Positions 8,091 through 16,046 of a stretch of 62,920 bases of DNA are shown piece by piece; positions within the stretch are counted from its first letter, which is position 1, and each line of letters starts with the position of its first letter. The stretch spans positions 1-62,920 of the forward strand of contig CAMLID010000015.1 of NCBI GenBank assembly GCA_946480055.1. Direction: 5' to 3'. The DNA is from an uncultured Lysobacter sp. GTDB lineage: Bacteria > Pseudomonadota > Gammaproteobacteria > Xanthomonadales > Xanthomonadaceae. The notes beneath the pieces were generated by a model. It worked only from the letters and a program-made list of their open reading frames with translations. It was not told the DNA's origin and did not search any database. The translations under genes and the position numbers were made by a program.

Positions 8091-8117
8091 TGTATAGGAA
8101 ACCGGTGTCATTGACAA
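8091..8117. promoter_or_regulatory. Divergent promoter region with KdgR-type operator
   Basis: The operator GGAAACCGGTGTCA (8097-8110) lies between the TRAP operon and the pectate lyase gene. For the minus strand it fills the spacer between TTGTCA (8117-8112) and TATACA (8096-8091), 15 bp, so a bound repressor would block the promoter directly. For the plus strand a TACACT -10-like box at 8126-8131 would put the same operator over its -35 region. Eleven of fourteen bases match the kduI site plus conservative changes. Confidence 0.65.
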
Positions 8118-8154
8118 TCCGGGCCTACACTCGGGCGCCGGAGGGGACAGATCG

Positions 8155-9525
8155 ATGATCCAGTTGCAGGGGCAAAAACTTGGCGGGACAGGCGCCGGCC
8201 GTCGCGGACGCAGGCTGCGTTGGCTGGCCGGCGCGCTGTTGGGCCTGGCCGCGCTGGCGCCGGCGATCGCCGCCGAGGCGCCGGTGCTAGCGTTCCCGGG
8301 TGCCCAGGGCTGGGCCGCGCACACGCCCGGCGGGCGCGGCGGCCGCATCCTGCGCGTGACCACTCTGGCCGCGTCGGGGCCGGGCTCGTTCGCCGAGGCG
8401 GTCGCGGCCAAGGGCCCGCGCATCGTCGTATTCGAAGTCGGCGGCGTGATCGACCTGGAGCGCCAGGAAGTCCGCATCACCGAGCCCTACCTCACCATCG
8501 CCGGCCAGACCGCGCCGCAGCCGGGCGTCACCTTCATCCGCGGCGGCCTGATCGTCGCCACCCACGACGTGGTCGTGCGGCATATCCGCGTACGTCCCGG
8601 CGAAGCCGGCGCGGGCAAGATGGCCGGCCTGGACTTCGACGCCATCACCACCGTGCGCGGTGCGCGCGACGTGATCGTCGATCACTGCTCGTTGACCTGG
8701 GCCACCGACGAGAACCTGTCGGCCTCGAGCACGCGCTTCTTCGGCGAGAGCGAAAAGGACTGGATGGAGAGCGCCTCGCGCCGGATCACCTTCAGCCACA
8801 ACCTGATCGCCGAGGGCCTGGCCAACGCCACCCACGCCAAGGGCGAGCACTCCAAGGGCTCGCTGATCCACGACCACGTCAACGAGGTGCTGATCGTCGG
8901 CAACCTCTATGCGCACAACTACGAACGCAACCCGCTGTTCAAGGGCGGCGCGCGCGGCCAGGTCATCAATAATCTGATCTACGACCCCGGCCAGCGCGCT
9001 GTGCACTACAACCTGATCGCCGAAGAATGGCTGGGCCATCCGTATTCGACGGGCCAGATGGTCGCGCGCGGCAACGCGATGCGCGCCGGGCCGTCGACGC
9101 AGGAACTGGCGTTCTTCATGGTCGGCGGTTCCGGCGATGTCGAGCTCTACGCCGAGGACAACCTCGTCGTCGACCGCCTCGGCCGCCCGTTGCCGCAGCA
9201 GGGCCGCTATACCACCGCGCCGGTGCGCGTGATCGAGAACGCCAAGGCGCCGCCGTTGCCGTTCGGGGTGAAGCTGCTGCCGTCCGCGCAGGTGCAGGAC
9301 GCGGTGGTCGCGCAGGCCGGTGCGCGGCCCTGGGACCGCGACGACATCGACCGCCGCATTCTCGCCGACACCATCGAGGGCCGCGGCAAGATCATCGACG
9401 GCGAAAGCGAAGTCGGCGGCTATCCCAAACAAGCACCGACCCAGCAGGCTTTCGTGCCCGAGGACTGGGATCTGGCGACCATGGAACCGCTGAAGCCGCT
9501 GCCGCGGCGTGCGCCGCTGAAGTGA
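8155..9525 (+). CDS. Secreted pectate lyase, polysaccharide lyase family 1-like
   Basis: 456 residues. A long basic N-region (GRRGRRLRWLAG) and hydrophobic core to about residue 40 form an export signal. The mature protein is a right-handed parallel beta-helix with the recurring pattern of PL1 lyases: FPGAQGWAAHTPGGRGG, then RHIRVRPGE, DVIVDHCSLTWATDE and HNLIAEGL. It would cleave polygalacturonate by beta-elimination outside the cytoplasm. GGAGGGG lies 12 bases before the ATG. Transcribed alone, divergent from the TRAP operon with a shared operator. The sequence resembles the pectate lyase/TrbG-like long form rather than the classic PelB form encoded at 11457-12797. Confidence 0.88.
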   Translation: MIQLQGQKLGGTGAGRRGRRLRWLAGALLGLAALAPAIAAEAPVLAFPGAQGWAAHTPGGRGGRILRVTTLAASGPGSFAEAVAAKGPRIVVFEVGGVIDLERQEVRITEPYLTIAGQTAPQPGVTFIRGGLIVATHDVVVRHIRVRPGEAGAGKMAGLDFDAITTVRGARDVIVDHCSLTWATDENLSASSTRFFGESEKDWMESASRRITFSHNLIAEGLANATHAKGEHSKGSLIHDHVNEVLIVGNLYAHNYERNPLFKGGARGQVINNLIYDPGQRAVHYNLIAEEWLGHPYSTGQMVARGNAMRAGPSTQELAFFMVGGSGDVELYAEDNLVVDRLGRPLPQQGRYTTAPVRVIENAKAPPLPFGVKLLPSAQVQDAVVAQAGARPWDRDDIDRRILADTIEGRGKIIDGESEVGGYPKQAPTQQAFVPEDWDLATMEPLKPLPRRAPLK

Positions 9526-9550
9526 GTTCCGCGCGACGCCGGCGCGACGC

Positions 9551-10321
9551 TCAGGGCGTCGCGTCGTCATCGCGCAGCAGTTTCGCCAGCGCCAGGTCCG
9601 AGCCGCGCAGGGCCGACGCGAATTCGATCGCAATCCGGCGCGCGCCTGCCGGCGAGAAGTGGGTGTTGTCGGCGACGCCGTTCGGATAGTTCGGATGCTC
9701 GCCCGGCGCCAGTTGCAGGAACAGCCGGCGGGAGCCGTCGACGCCGGCTTCCTGCAGCAGCGCCTGGCTGCGCCGTTCCAGATCGATCAGGGCGACGCCC
9801 TCGCGCGCCGCCAGCGCCCGCACCCGGCCCGGGTACTCGCCGTGGCTGTCCTGGACCCGGCCGTCGTCGTCGAAGCGGCGTCGCGATACCGACGTCAGCA
9901 GGACCGGCGTGGCGTCGCGGGCGAGCACGTCGGCGACGAAGCGCGCGAGGTTGCGCTCGTAGTCGGCCAGCGGCGTGTAGCGGTCGGGCTTCTCGACCGA
10001 CTGGTCGTTGTGGCCGAACTGGATCAGCACCCAATCGCCGGCGTGCAGGCCATCCAGCAGCGCCTGCCAGCGGCCTTCCTCGATGAAGGTGCGGGTGCTG
10101 CGGCCGTTCTTCGCATGATTGACCACGCGCACCGTGCCGTGCCGGAAGCGCGCGGCCAGGTGCTCGCCCCAGCCGGTTTCCGGGCGCTTCTCCGGAAGTT
10201 TCTCGGCCATGGTCGAGTCGCCGGCGAGGTGGATCGCGACGGCCGGCGCGCGCTCGGCAGCGAAGCTCGCCGCCGTCGCCAGACTCAGGCACAGCAACAG
10301 CAGGTAAGGCCAGCGGCGCAT
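9551..10321 (-). CDS. Secreted GDSL/SGNH hydrolase, rhamnogalacturonan acetylesterase-like
   Basis: 256 residues with a signal peptide (1-22). All SGNH blocks are present: Ser36 in AGDST, Gly72 in NHAKNGRST, Asn104 in FGHND, and Asp217/His220 in DNTHFSP. This arrangement fits carbohydrate esterase family 12 (rhamnogalacturonan/pectin acetylesterases). It removes acetyl groups from pectin so that the lyases can act. GAGGAG precedes the ATG. Last gene of the receptor-lyase-methylesterase-acetylesterase unit, 14 bp after the methylesterase. Confidence 0.9.
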   Translation of the reverse strand: MRRWPYLLLLCLSLATAASFAAERAPAVAIHLAGDSTMAEKLPEKRPETGWGEHLAARFRHGTVRVVNHAKNGRSTRTFIEEGRWQALLDGLHAGDWVLIQFGHNDQSVEKPDRYTPLADYERNLARFVADVLARDATPVLLTSVSRRRFDDDGRVQDSHGEYPGRVRALAAREGVALIDLERRSQALLQEAGVDGSRRLFLQLAPGEHPNYPNGVADNTHFSPAGARRIAIEFASALRGSDLALAKLLRDDDATP

Positions 10322-10335
10322 ACGTCTCCTCGCGG

Positions 10336-11460
10336 TCAAAGTTCGGGTTGCCAGCCGCCGAGCACCAGATCGCGGCGATGGCGCGCGACCGCGGCGCGGT
10401 CGAGCCGGCGTCGGCCGGGCGTGCGCGCCGCGCCGGGACCGCGGCTGTCGTGTTCGTACAGGCGCGCCGCTTCCGGCGCCAGCATCGTGCGGCTGCCGTC
10501 GCGCGCCGTGTAGCCCATCGCGTCCCAGCCGCGCGGGTCGATGTGCGCGTCCATCCAGCACGACAGGTATGCCGCCGCGCCGACCGCGTCGGGATCGCCG
10601 TACTTGCCGTCGGCGAACGTGCGTCCGGGCCGCCAGGCGCGGCCGAGCGCGACGCTGGCGTCGGGCACCTCGGCGTCGCGAGTGAGGCGGCAGCGCAGGA
10701 AGCTGAGCCCGTAGGCTTGCGCGCTGGGCGTGCACGGCACCGCCACGTAGCCCTGGCGCTCCTTGCTCGGCCGGTAGCGCGAATGCAGTTCGCAATCCTC
10801 GAACAGCGCATTGCCGCCGCCGAACACGAAATCGACGCTGCCGGCGATTCGGCAACGCCGGAACAGGCTGCGGCCGGCGTCGACGAACAGGGTGTCCTGG
10901 TGCCCGCGCAGATCGACGTCGTGCAGCACGCTGCGCTCGGCGCCGCGGTCCAGCATCAGCGCCACCGCCTGCGCGCCGTTGGGGCCGATCGGCTCGAAGC
11001 GCGGCGCGCTGAGGTTGCCGACGTAGTCGAATGCGTTCTCGATGCTCAGGCGTTCGGCGCGGAAGTCCGGCGCGCGCACGATCACGCTGGCGCAGCCCCA
11101 GGTGCCCCAGGCTTCGCCGTCGGGCCGCGCCATGCCGGCCGCGGCGTCGTAGCTGAGCACGCTGCCGGCGCGGTCCTCGCCGATCAGATGGATGCTGGGC
11201 TTGTCGATCAGCAGTTTCTCGCGCCACACGCCACGCCCGATCCGGACCCGGTACGGGCGCCGGCCGTCGCGCGGCGCCGCATCGATCGCGGCCTGCACCG
11301 ATCCGAAGACCGGCGCGTCGCCACGGCTGGCGCCGCGTACGACCACGGCATCGAAGCCGGCGCCGGCCGAGTCCGCGGCGCGCGCGCTGGCGGCGAGGGC
11401 GGCGGACGCCAGCGCCGCCTGCAGGAAGCGCCGCCGGCTGCGCGTGGCGTCGTCGATCAC
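10336..11460 (-). CDS. Secreted pectin methylesterase (carbohydrate esterase family 8)
   Basis: 374 residues from a GTG at 11460 that overlaps the upstream stop as GTGA. An apparent twin-arginine signal (TRSRRRFLQAALASAAL) is at the N-terminus. Catalytic residues of CE8 can be read: Gln164 in GAQAVA, Asp189 in GHQDTLF, Asp210 in GSVDFVFG and Arg274/Trp276 in LGRAWRPG. It hydrolyses the methyl esters of homogalacturonan, producing substrate for the pectate lyases on both sides. Translationally coupled to the PL1 lyase upstream. Use of Tat export for an esterase in an otherwise Sec-type cluster is unusual. Confidence 0.92.
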   Translation of the reverse strand: MIDDATRSRRRFLQAALASAALAASARAADSAGAGFDAVVVRGASRGDAPVFGSVQAAIDAAPRDGRRPYRVRIGRGVWREKLLIDKPSIHLIGEDRAGSVLSYDAAAGMARPDGEAWGTWGCASVIVRAPDFRAERLSIENAFDYVGNLSAPRFEPIGPNGAQAVALMLDRGAERSVLHDVDLRGHQDTLFVDAGRSLFRRCRIAGSVDFVFGGGNALFEDCELHSRYRPSKERQGYVAVPCTPSAQAYGLSFLRCRLTRDAEVPDASVALGRAWRPGRTFADGKYGDPDAVGAAAYLSCWMDAHIDPRGWDAMGYTARDGSRTMLAPEAARLYEHDSRGPGAARTPGRRRLDRAAVARHRRDLVLGGWQPEL

Positions 11461-12797
11461 CGCGACGGACCCGCGCCGATCAGCACCGGGATCGGCACCA
11501 GCCAGGTCGGATCGATCCGGCGGTACAGCGTCGGCGTCCATTCCACCGTGCCGATCAGGCTATCGCCGTTGGCGGCATTGAATGCGGCGACCGGGTCGAC
11601 CGCGCGGCCGTTGTGCAGGGTGCCGGCGGCCTGCAGGCGCGTGCCGTTGAGGCGCTGGATGAACAGTTCCGGCGTCAGGGCGCGATCGGTCAGGAAATGG
11701 TTGTTCTGCGCGAATATCTGCGACTCGATACCGGCGCCCCAACTGTAGGCGTAGCGCTCGGCTCCGGCGCGATCGGCGCTGTAGAGATTGTTGTAGACGT
11801 GCACCTGTCCGTAACGCACGCGCGGCACGCGCTGGCCGAGGTTGTGGAAATGATTGTGGTGCAGCGTCAGCCGCAGCTTGCCGCGATCGGCGACCGCGCT
11901 GTCCGAAGACCCGACCAGCATCGCCTTGTCGTGCTCGCCGAAGCGGTTCCAGGAAACGGTCACCAGATCGGATTCGTTGGTCACGTCGACCAGGCCGTCG
12001 TGGATCTGGTAGAGCCGGCCGAAGTAGGTCGGCAGGGTCGCGTCGTCGGTGGCCGCGTCCTTGAACTCGTTGTGGTCGATCCAGACGTGGGTGGCGTTGC
12101 GCACCGAGATCGCGTCGTACTGCGAGTTCCAGTTGCCGGTGGCGCCGTCGGTCGGCGACCACTGCGGGAAACAGTCGTAGGTGTCCTCGAAGCGCAGATT
12201 GCGCACGATCACGTTCATCGGCTGGTTGCCGCTGGTGCTGCCGGGACGTATGTCGAACCAGGCGCCGCGCACGCGCGCGTCGCGGCCGACGCCGACGAGC
12301 GTGGTGTTGGCCGGAATCCGGATCCGCACGCGCGCCTGCTGCGCGGCGACCGAGGCCAGGCGTGCGCGCTCGAGCGGGCCGCTGGGATTGACGCGTCCCC
12401 AGGTCGCCGGATCGTAGGCGGCCAGGAAAGCCTCGAGCGTGTACGGGGTCGCGGTCTGCGGATCGGGGCGCGCGTAGTCGGCGCAGCTCAGCGGCTGTCC
12501 GTCGGCGTCGACATTGGCGTCGATGGTGCCGACGATGCGGATGATCTTCGGGGTCGGGTCCGGGAACGCGAGCGCGGCGACCAGTTCGTTGCGGTCGTGC
12601 ACCTCGTGCACGCGATCTTCGGCGGCGGCCGAACCGCCGGTGGTGCCCTGCGGCAGCGCAGCGGTGGCCAGCGCCGCCCAGCCGTCATTGGCGGGCAAAG
12701 TCTCGCGGTCGATGTTGCGGGCATGGCCGGCCTGCGCGGCCGTGGACAGCAGGGCCAGCGCGATGCCGACGCACAGGACGAGTTTCGCAGCGTTCAT
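11457..12797 (-). CDS. Secreted pectate lyase (polysaccharide lyase family 1, classic Pel type)
   Basis: 446 residues from the ATG at 12797, chosen because GGAGCTCCCCGGA precedes it; signal peptide 1-23 ends AQAG. PL1 landmarks: NVIVRNLRFED, the calcium-region QYDAISVRNATHVWIDHNEF, LVTVSWNRF, and the catalytic-Arg block RVPRVRYGQVHVYNN. A long insertion with extra Cys (SCADY, DCFPQW) may form a disulfide. It cleaves demethylated pectin. Second gene of the receptor unit; 235 bp with a strong hairpin separate it from the receptor gene. Confidence 0.93.
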   Translation of the reverse strand: MNAAKLVLCVGIALALLSTAAQAGHARNIDRETLPANDGWAALATAALPQGTTGGSAAAEDRVHEVHDRNELVAALAFPDPTPKIIRIVGTIDANVDADGQPLSCADYARPDPQTATPYTLEAFLAAYDPATWGRVNPSGPLERARLASVAAQQARVRIRIPANTTLVGVGRDARVRGAWFDIRPGSTSGNQPMNVIVRNLRFEDTYDCFPQWSPTDGATGNWNSQYDAISVRNATHVWIDHNEFKDAATDDATLPTYFGRLYQIHDGLVDVTNESDLVTVSWNRFGEHDKAMLVGSSDSAVADRGKLRLTLHHNHFHNLGQRVPRVRYGQVHVYNNLYSADRAGAERYAYSWGAGIESQIFAQNNHFLTDRALTPELFIQRLNGTRLQAAGTLHNGRAVDPVAAFNAANGDSLIGTVEWTPTLYRRIDPTWLVPIPVLIGAGPSR

Positions 12798-12961
12798 TCC
12801 GGGGAGCTCCTTGTCGTGGTGCAGTCGATTGACGACGAACACGGAAGGCGCGCGCGGGCGACGGCGTTGCGACCGGATCGCTGGGCGATGCCTGCGCTGC
12901 CTGGATTCGTCGGGACTGGTTGCAGTGATCCGTACTGCCTGGAGCGCCGGAAGTTAGGCCG

Positions 12962-13005
12962 GCGCGGATGCGAAACCGCCGAAGCCGGCCGCGTCGCATC
13001 CGCGC
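12962..13005 (-). other. Long-stem hairpin between receptor and lyase genes
   Basis: A perfect 12-bp inverted repeat, GCGCGGATGCGA and TCGCATCCGCGC, with a 20-nt loop begins 28 bp past the receptor stop codon. There is no T-tract, so it is not a clear intrinsic terminator. It could protect the 3' end of the receptor transcript or cause partial termination that lowers lyase expression relative to the receptor. Confidence 0.6.
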
Positions 13006-13032
13006 GCGGCCGGCACGATCGTCAATGCGCGA

Positions 13033-15855
13033 TCACAGCTTGTAGCGGATACCCAGGAAGTACTGGCGGCCGGTGTGGTGATAGACCGAGGCGCGGTCGC
13101 CCAGCGAATCCACCCACTGGTCGTTGTACTCGTCGGTGAGGTTCAAGCCTTCCAGGGTCAGCTCGATGCGGTCGTTGAGCTTCCACGAGGCCGACATGTC
13201 GATGGTGGTGGTGGCCTTGGTGCCTTCGACGTCGTTGTTGTTGCGGCCCGGTACCGTGGTCAGGTAGTCGTCGCGGTAGGACGCCGAGACGCGTGCGCCG
13301 AAGCGTTCGCCTTCGTAGTACAGGGTGGCGTTGTAGGCGTTCTTGGACAGACCGGTCAGGTCGGTCTTGAGCGAGGCCGCGCCGGTCGAGGTCACGTACT
13401 GGATCTTCGAATCGACGTAGGTGTAGTTGAGCTGCACACCGAAGTCCTGCCAGAAGCCTTCCGGGAGGAAGGTGAAGGGCTGTTGATAGCTCAGCTCGAA
13501 GCCCTGCAGAGTGCCGCCGGGCGTGTTGACCGGAATGTTGAACTGGAAATCGTCGGTGGGCGAGGCGCCGGTGCCGGCGAGCAGGCTGTCGGGCAGGCCG
13601 GAGGTGTTGTACGGACGGGTTTCGCGCGAGGTCTGCACGAAGGTGCTGATGTCCTTGTAGAACAGGCCCAGGCCGAGCAGGGCCTCGTCGGCGAAGTACC
13701 ACTCCAGGCTCAGGTCGTAGGTCTTGGCGCGGAACGGTTCCAGCAGCGGATTGCCGCCGTTGACCGTGCGCGCACCGCCGCTGACGTTGACGGTGACGCC
13801 GGGCGTGAGGTTGCCCAGGCCCGGACGCGACATCACCTTGGCGGCGCCGAAGCGGACCAGGAAATCCGGGGTCAGGTCGGCGACCAGATTCAGCGAGGGC
13901 AGGGTGTCGTCGTAGGTGCGTTGCACCGTGGTCTGCACCGGCACACCCGCGACGATGGCATAGCCGGTCGAGGTCTGCTTGGTGTCGACCTGGCGCACGC
14001 CGATGTTGCCGCTGATCGGGATCGAGCCGAGCTGGGTGCTGAAATCGCCCTGCACGTAGAAGCCCTGATCGCGCTCGGTGACGCTGCGGTTGTTGCCCAG
14101 CACCGCGGCGACCTTGTCGCTGACGGCGAAGGTGCCGGTGTTGCCGTAGAGGTTGAACACGCGGTTGAAGGCGTCGATGTCGGGAATCAGCCAGACCGAA
14201 TCGTTGCCCGCGCCGGTGCGGGTGTTCTCCAGGCCGATCAGCGAAGTCAGGTCGGCCAGAGTGGTGCCGGCCGGCAGCCCAGGCACCGCCAGTTCGGACG
14301 CGCGCCGGAACTCGCGGCTTTCGAAGGTGTATTCCTTGAACTGCGCGCCGCCCTTGAGCTTGAACGCCGGGCTCAGGTCCCAGGCGAAGTCGAGCTGGGC
14401 GGTGTCGTAGGTGTTGGTGGCGAACTGCGGGCGCAGGCGGATCTCGGAGATGCCGTTGACGAAGGTCCACTGGCTGGGATCGGTGACGTCGAAGCCGTTG
14501 TCGATCACCGGCAGACGGTCGTTGCCGCGGTAGTCGTAGCTGTAGCCCTGCACGTTCTGGCGGTCGAGCGTAATCGTGGTCTGGATCGGGTTTTCGAATT
14601 CGGACTTGGCGCGGCCGACCTGGGCGTGCAGCTTGAAGTCGTCGGTGAGCTCGTGGTCGGCGTAGAAGCTGAACTGGGTGAACTTGGTGCTGAGCTCGTC
14701 GTAACGCGCTTCCGAACGCACGTCGACGTTGTTGAAGCGGCCGTAGACCAGGTTGCCGTTGCCGTCGATCTGGCCGTCCAGCACCACCGTCTGCGGCTTG
14801 CCGGTGCCGGTGCGGCTGAACGACACCGCCTCGATGAAGTTCTCGGTGCGGGTGGCGTCGAACTTGGCGTAGAGCAGGTCCAGGCCGACATCGGTGCGGT
14901 CGCTGACCTTCCACTGCAGCGCGCCGGTCACGCCCAGGCGCTGCTGATCGTGTTCGAGGATGCCGTAGCGCGGAATGCGCGGATGGAACACGCCGGCGCC
15001 GCGCGCGGCCGCGAACGGCGAAGTCGCGCTGAAGCCGCCGCTGCTCGGGCCGTTGTCCCAGCGCACCGTGCTGTGGCCTTCCTCGACCAGGCGCCGGTCG
15101 GTGTAGGCGACAGACAGCAGCGCGCCGAAGCGGCCGTCGCCCCAGGTGTTGCTGATCAAGGCCGAAGCGCGCGGGTCGGTGTCGCCGGACAGGTCGTTGT
15201 AGCCGAGCTGGCCGCCGGCGACGAAGGTGAAACCGTCGTAGTCGAACGGACGCGCGGTCTGCAGATCGACGGTGGCGCCGAGCGAGCCTTCCTCGACTTC
15301 GGCCGAGGCGGTCTTGCGCACCTTCAGGCTGTTGAACAGTTCCGAGGCGAACACGTTGAAGTCGAAGCCGCGGCCGCGGTTGGCGCCGCCGGAACTGTCG
15401 GTGCCGCCGGTGGTGGTCAGCGCCTCCATGCCGTTGATGCGCACGCGGGTGAAGTCCGGGCCCAGGCCGCGCACCGAGATCTGCCGGCCTTCGCCGGCGT
15501 CGCGGGCGATCGACACGCCGGGGATGCGTTGCAGCGATTCGGCCAGGTTGAGGTCGGGGAAGTCGGCGATGTCCTCGGCGACGATGGCGTCGACCACCCC
15601 GGTCTCGCTGCGTTTGATGTCCAGCGCGCGTTCCAGGCTGCCGCGGAAGCCGGTCACGGTGACGGTTTCCAGGTCCTTGGCCTGTTCGGACGCGGCCGGA
15701 GCCGCGTCTGCGCTGTTCTGCTCAGCGGCCGCCGCTGTGGCCGGCGCCGCGGTCTGCTGCGCGAACCCCACCGCCGGCGCCATTTGCAGCGCCAGGGCAA
15801 TGGCGCCTGCAAGAACGGTAACCGGTGTCTTTTTTGCCGCGCGTTGCGATTGCAT
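13033..15855 (-). CDS. TonB-dependent outer-membrane receptor, probable oligogalacturonide transporter
   Basis: 940 residues from the ATG at 15855, which has GGGAGGGG at an ideal distance. Signal peptide to about residue 33, an Ala/Gln-rich spacer, the TonB box LETVTVTGFRGSLERAL, a plug with RIPGVSIARDAGEGRQISVRG, and a beta-barrel ending in YFLGIRYKL with an uncharged C-terminal residue. This is the Xanthomonas/Caulobacter-type receptor family found in carbohydrate-utilisation loci. Divergent from kdgK and followed by secreted pectinases, it most likely imports oligogalacturonides. An ACCGGT operator is embedded in codons 9-13. Confidence 0.93.
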   Translation of the reverse strand: MQSQRAAKKTPVTVLAGAIALALQMAPAVGFAQQTAAPATAAAAEQNSADAAPAASEQAKDLETVTVTGFRGSLERALDIKRSETGVVDAIVAEDIADFPDLNLAESLQRIPGVSIARDAGEGRQISVRGLGPDFTRVRINGMEALTTTGGTDSSGGANRGRGFDFNVFASELFNSLKVRKTASAEVEEGSLGATVDLQTARPFDYDGFTFVAGGQLGYNDLSGDTDPRASALISNTWGDGRFGALLSVAYTDRRLVEEGHSTVRWDNGPSSGGFSATSPFAAARGAGVFHPRIPRYGILEHDQQRLGVTGALQWKVSDRTDVGLDLLYAKFDATRTENFIEAVSFSRTGTGKPQTVVLDGQIDGNGNLVYGRFNNVDVRSEARYDELSTKFTQFSFYADHELTDDFKLHAQVGRAKSEFENPIQTTITLDRQNVQGYSYDYRGNDRLPVIDNGFDVTDPSQWTFVNGISEIRLRPQFATNTYDTAQLDFAWDLSPAFKLKGGAQFKEYTFESREFRRASELAVPGLPAGTTLADLTSLIGLENTRTGAGNDSVWLIPDIDAFNRVFNLYGNTGTFAVSDKVAAVLGNNRSVTERDQGFYVQGDFSTQLGSIPISGNIGVRQVDTKQTSTGYAIVAGVPVQTTVQRTYDDTLPSLNLVADLTPDFLVRFGAAKVMSRPGLGNLTPGVTVNVSGGARTVNGGNPLLEPFRAKTYDLSLEWYFADEALLGLGLFYKDISTFVQTSRETRPYNTSGLPDSLLAGTGASPTDDFQFNIPVNTPGGTLQGFELSYQQPFTFLPEGFWQDFGVQLNYTYVDSKIQYVTSTGAASLKTDLTGLSKNAYNATLYYEGERFGARVSASYRDDYLTTVPGRNNNDVEGTKATTTIDMSASWKLNDRIELTLEGLNLTDEYNDQWVDSLGDRASVYHHTGRQYFLGIRYKL
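15817..15830 (-). promoter_or_regulatory. Intragenic KdgR-type operator
   Basis: GGTAACCGGTGTCT matches 13 of 14 bases of the kduI operator and lies inside the receptor gene, spanning codons for Thr-Pro-Val-Thr. It uses ACA and GTT, uncommon codons in this GC-rich genome. Site conservation is seen in the sequence; regulatory use is inferred. Confidence 0.5.
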
Positions 15856-15940
15856 CTGGATCCCCTCCCAAAGTGGTCCGACGGCTGTATAGCGCTTGTT
15901 GACTAGCTTGCAGCGCTTGCTATGGTGTCTCGGGCGGTCG

Positions 15941-15957
15941 AATGACACCGCTGGTCA
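15941..15957. promoter_or_regulatory. Possible diverged operator between receptor and kdgK
   Basis: AATGACACCGCTGGTCA has the arms TGAC/GTCA around a CG-containing centre, and its left half TGACACCG equals the left half of the kduI and hydratase/lyase operators. It lies in the 191-bp divergent region, 86 bp before the receptor start and 90 bp before kdgK. Confidence 0.4.
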
Positions 15958-16046
15958 AAACCCTAGCAAAAGCTCGGGCCAACATCATGCTGCGGTGCGC
16001 AATCGGGTATTCAGGGGACCGGCGGGGCCGGCGCGGAGAGGGTGGA

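Noticed and set aside
13075..15906. A 943-codon open frame on the plus strand opposite the pectin receptor
   Set aside because: Low-complexity Val/Gly/Ala/Arg translation and perfect antisense overlap with a recognised TonB-dependent receptor.
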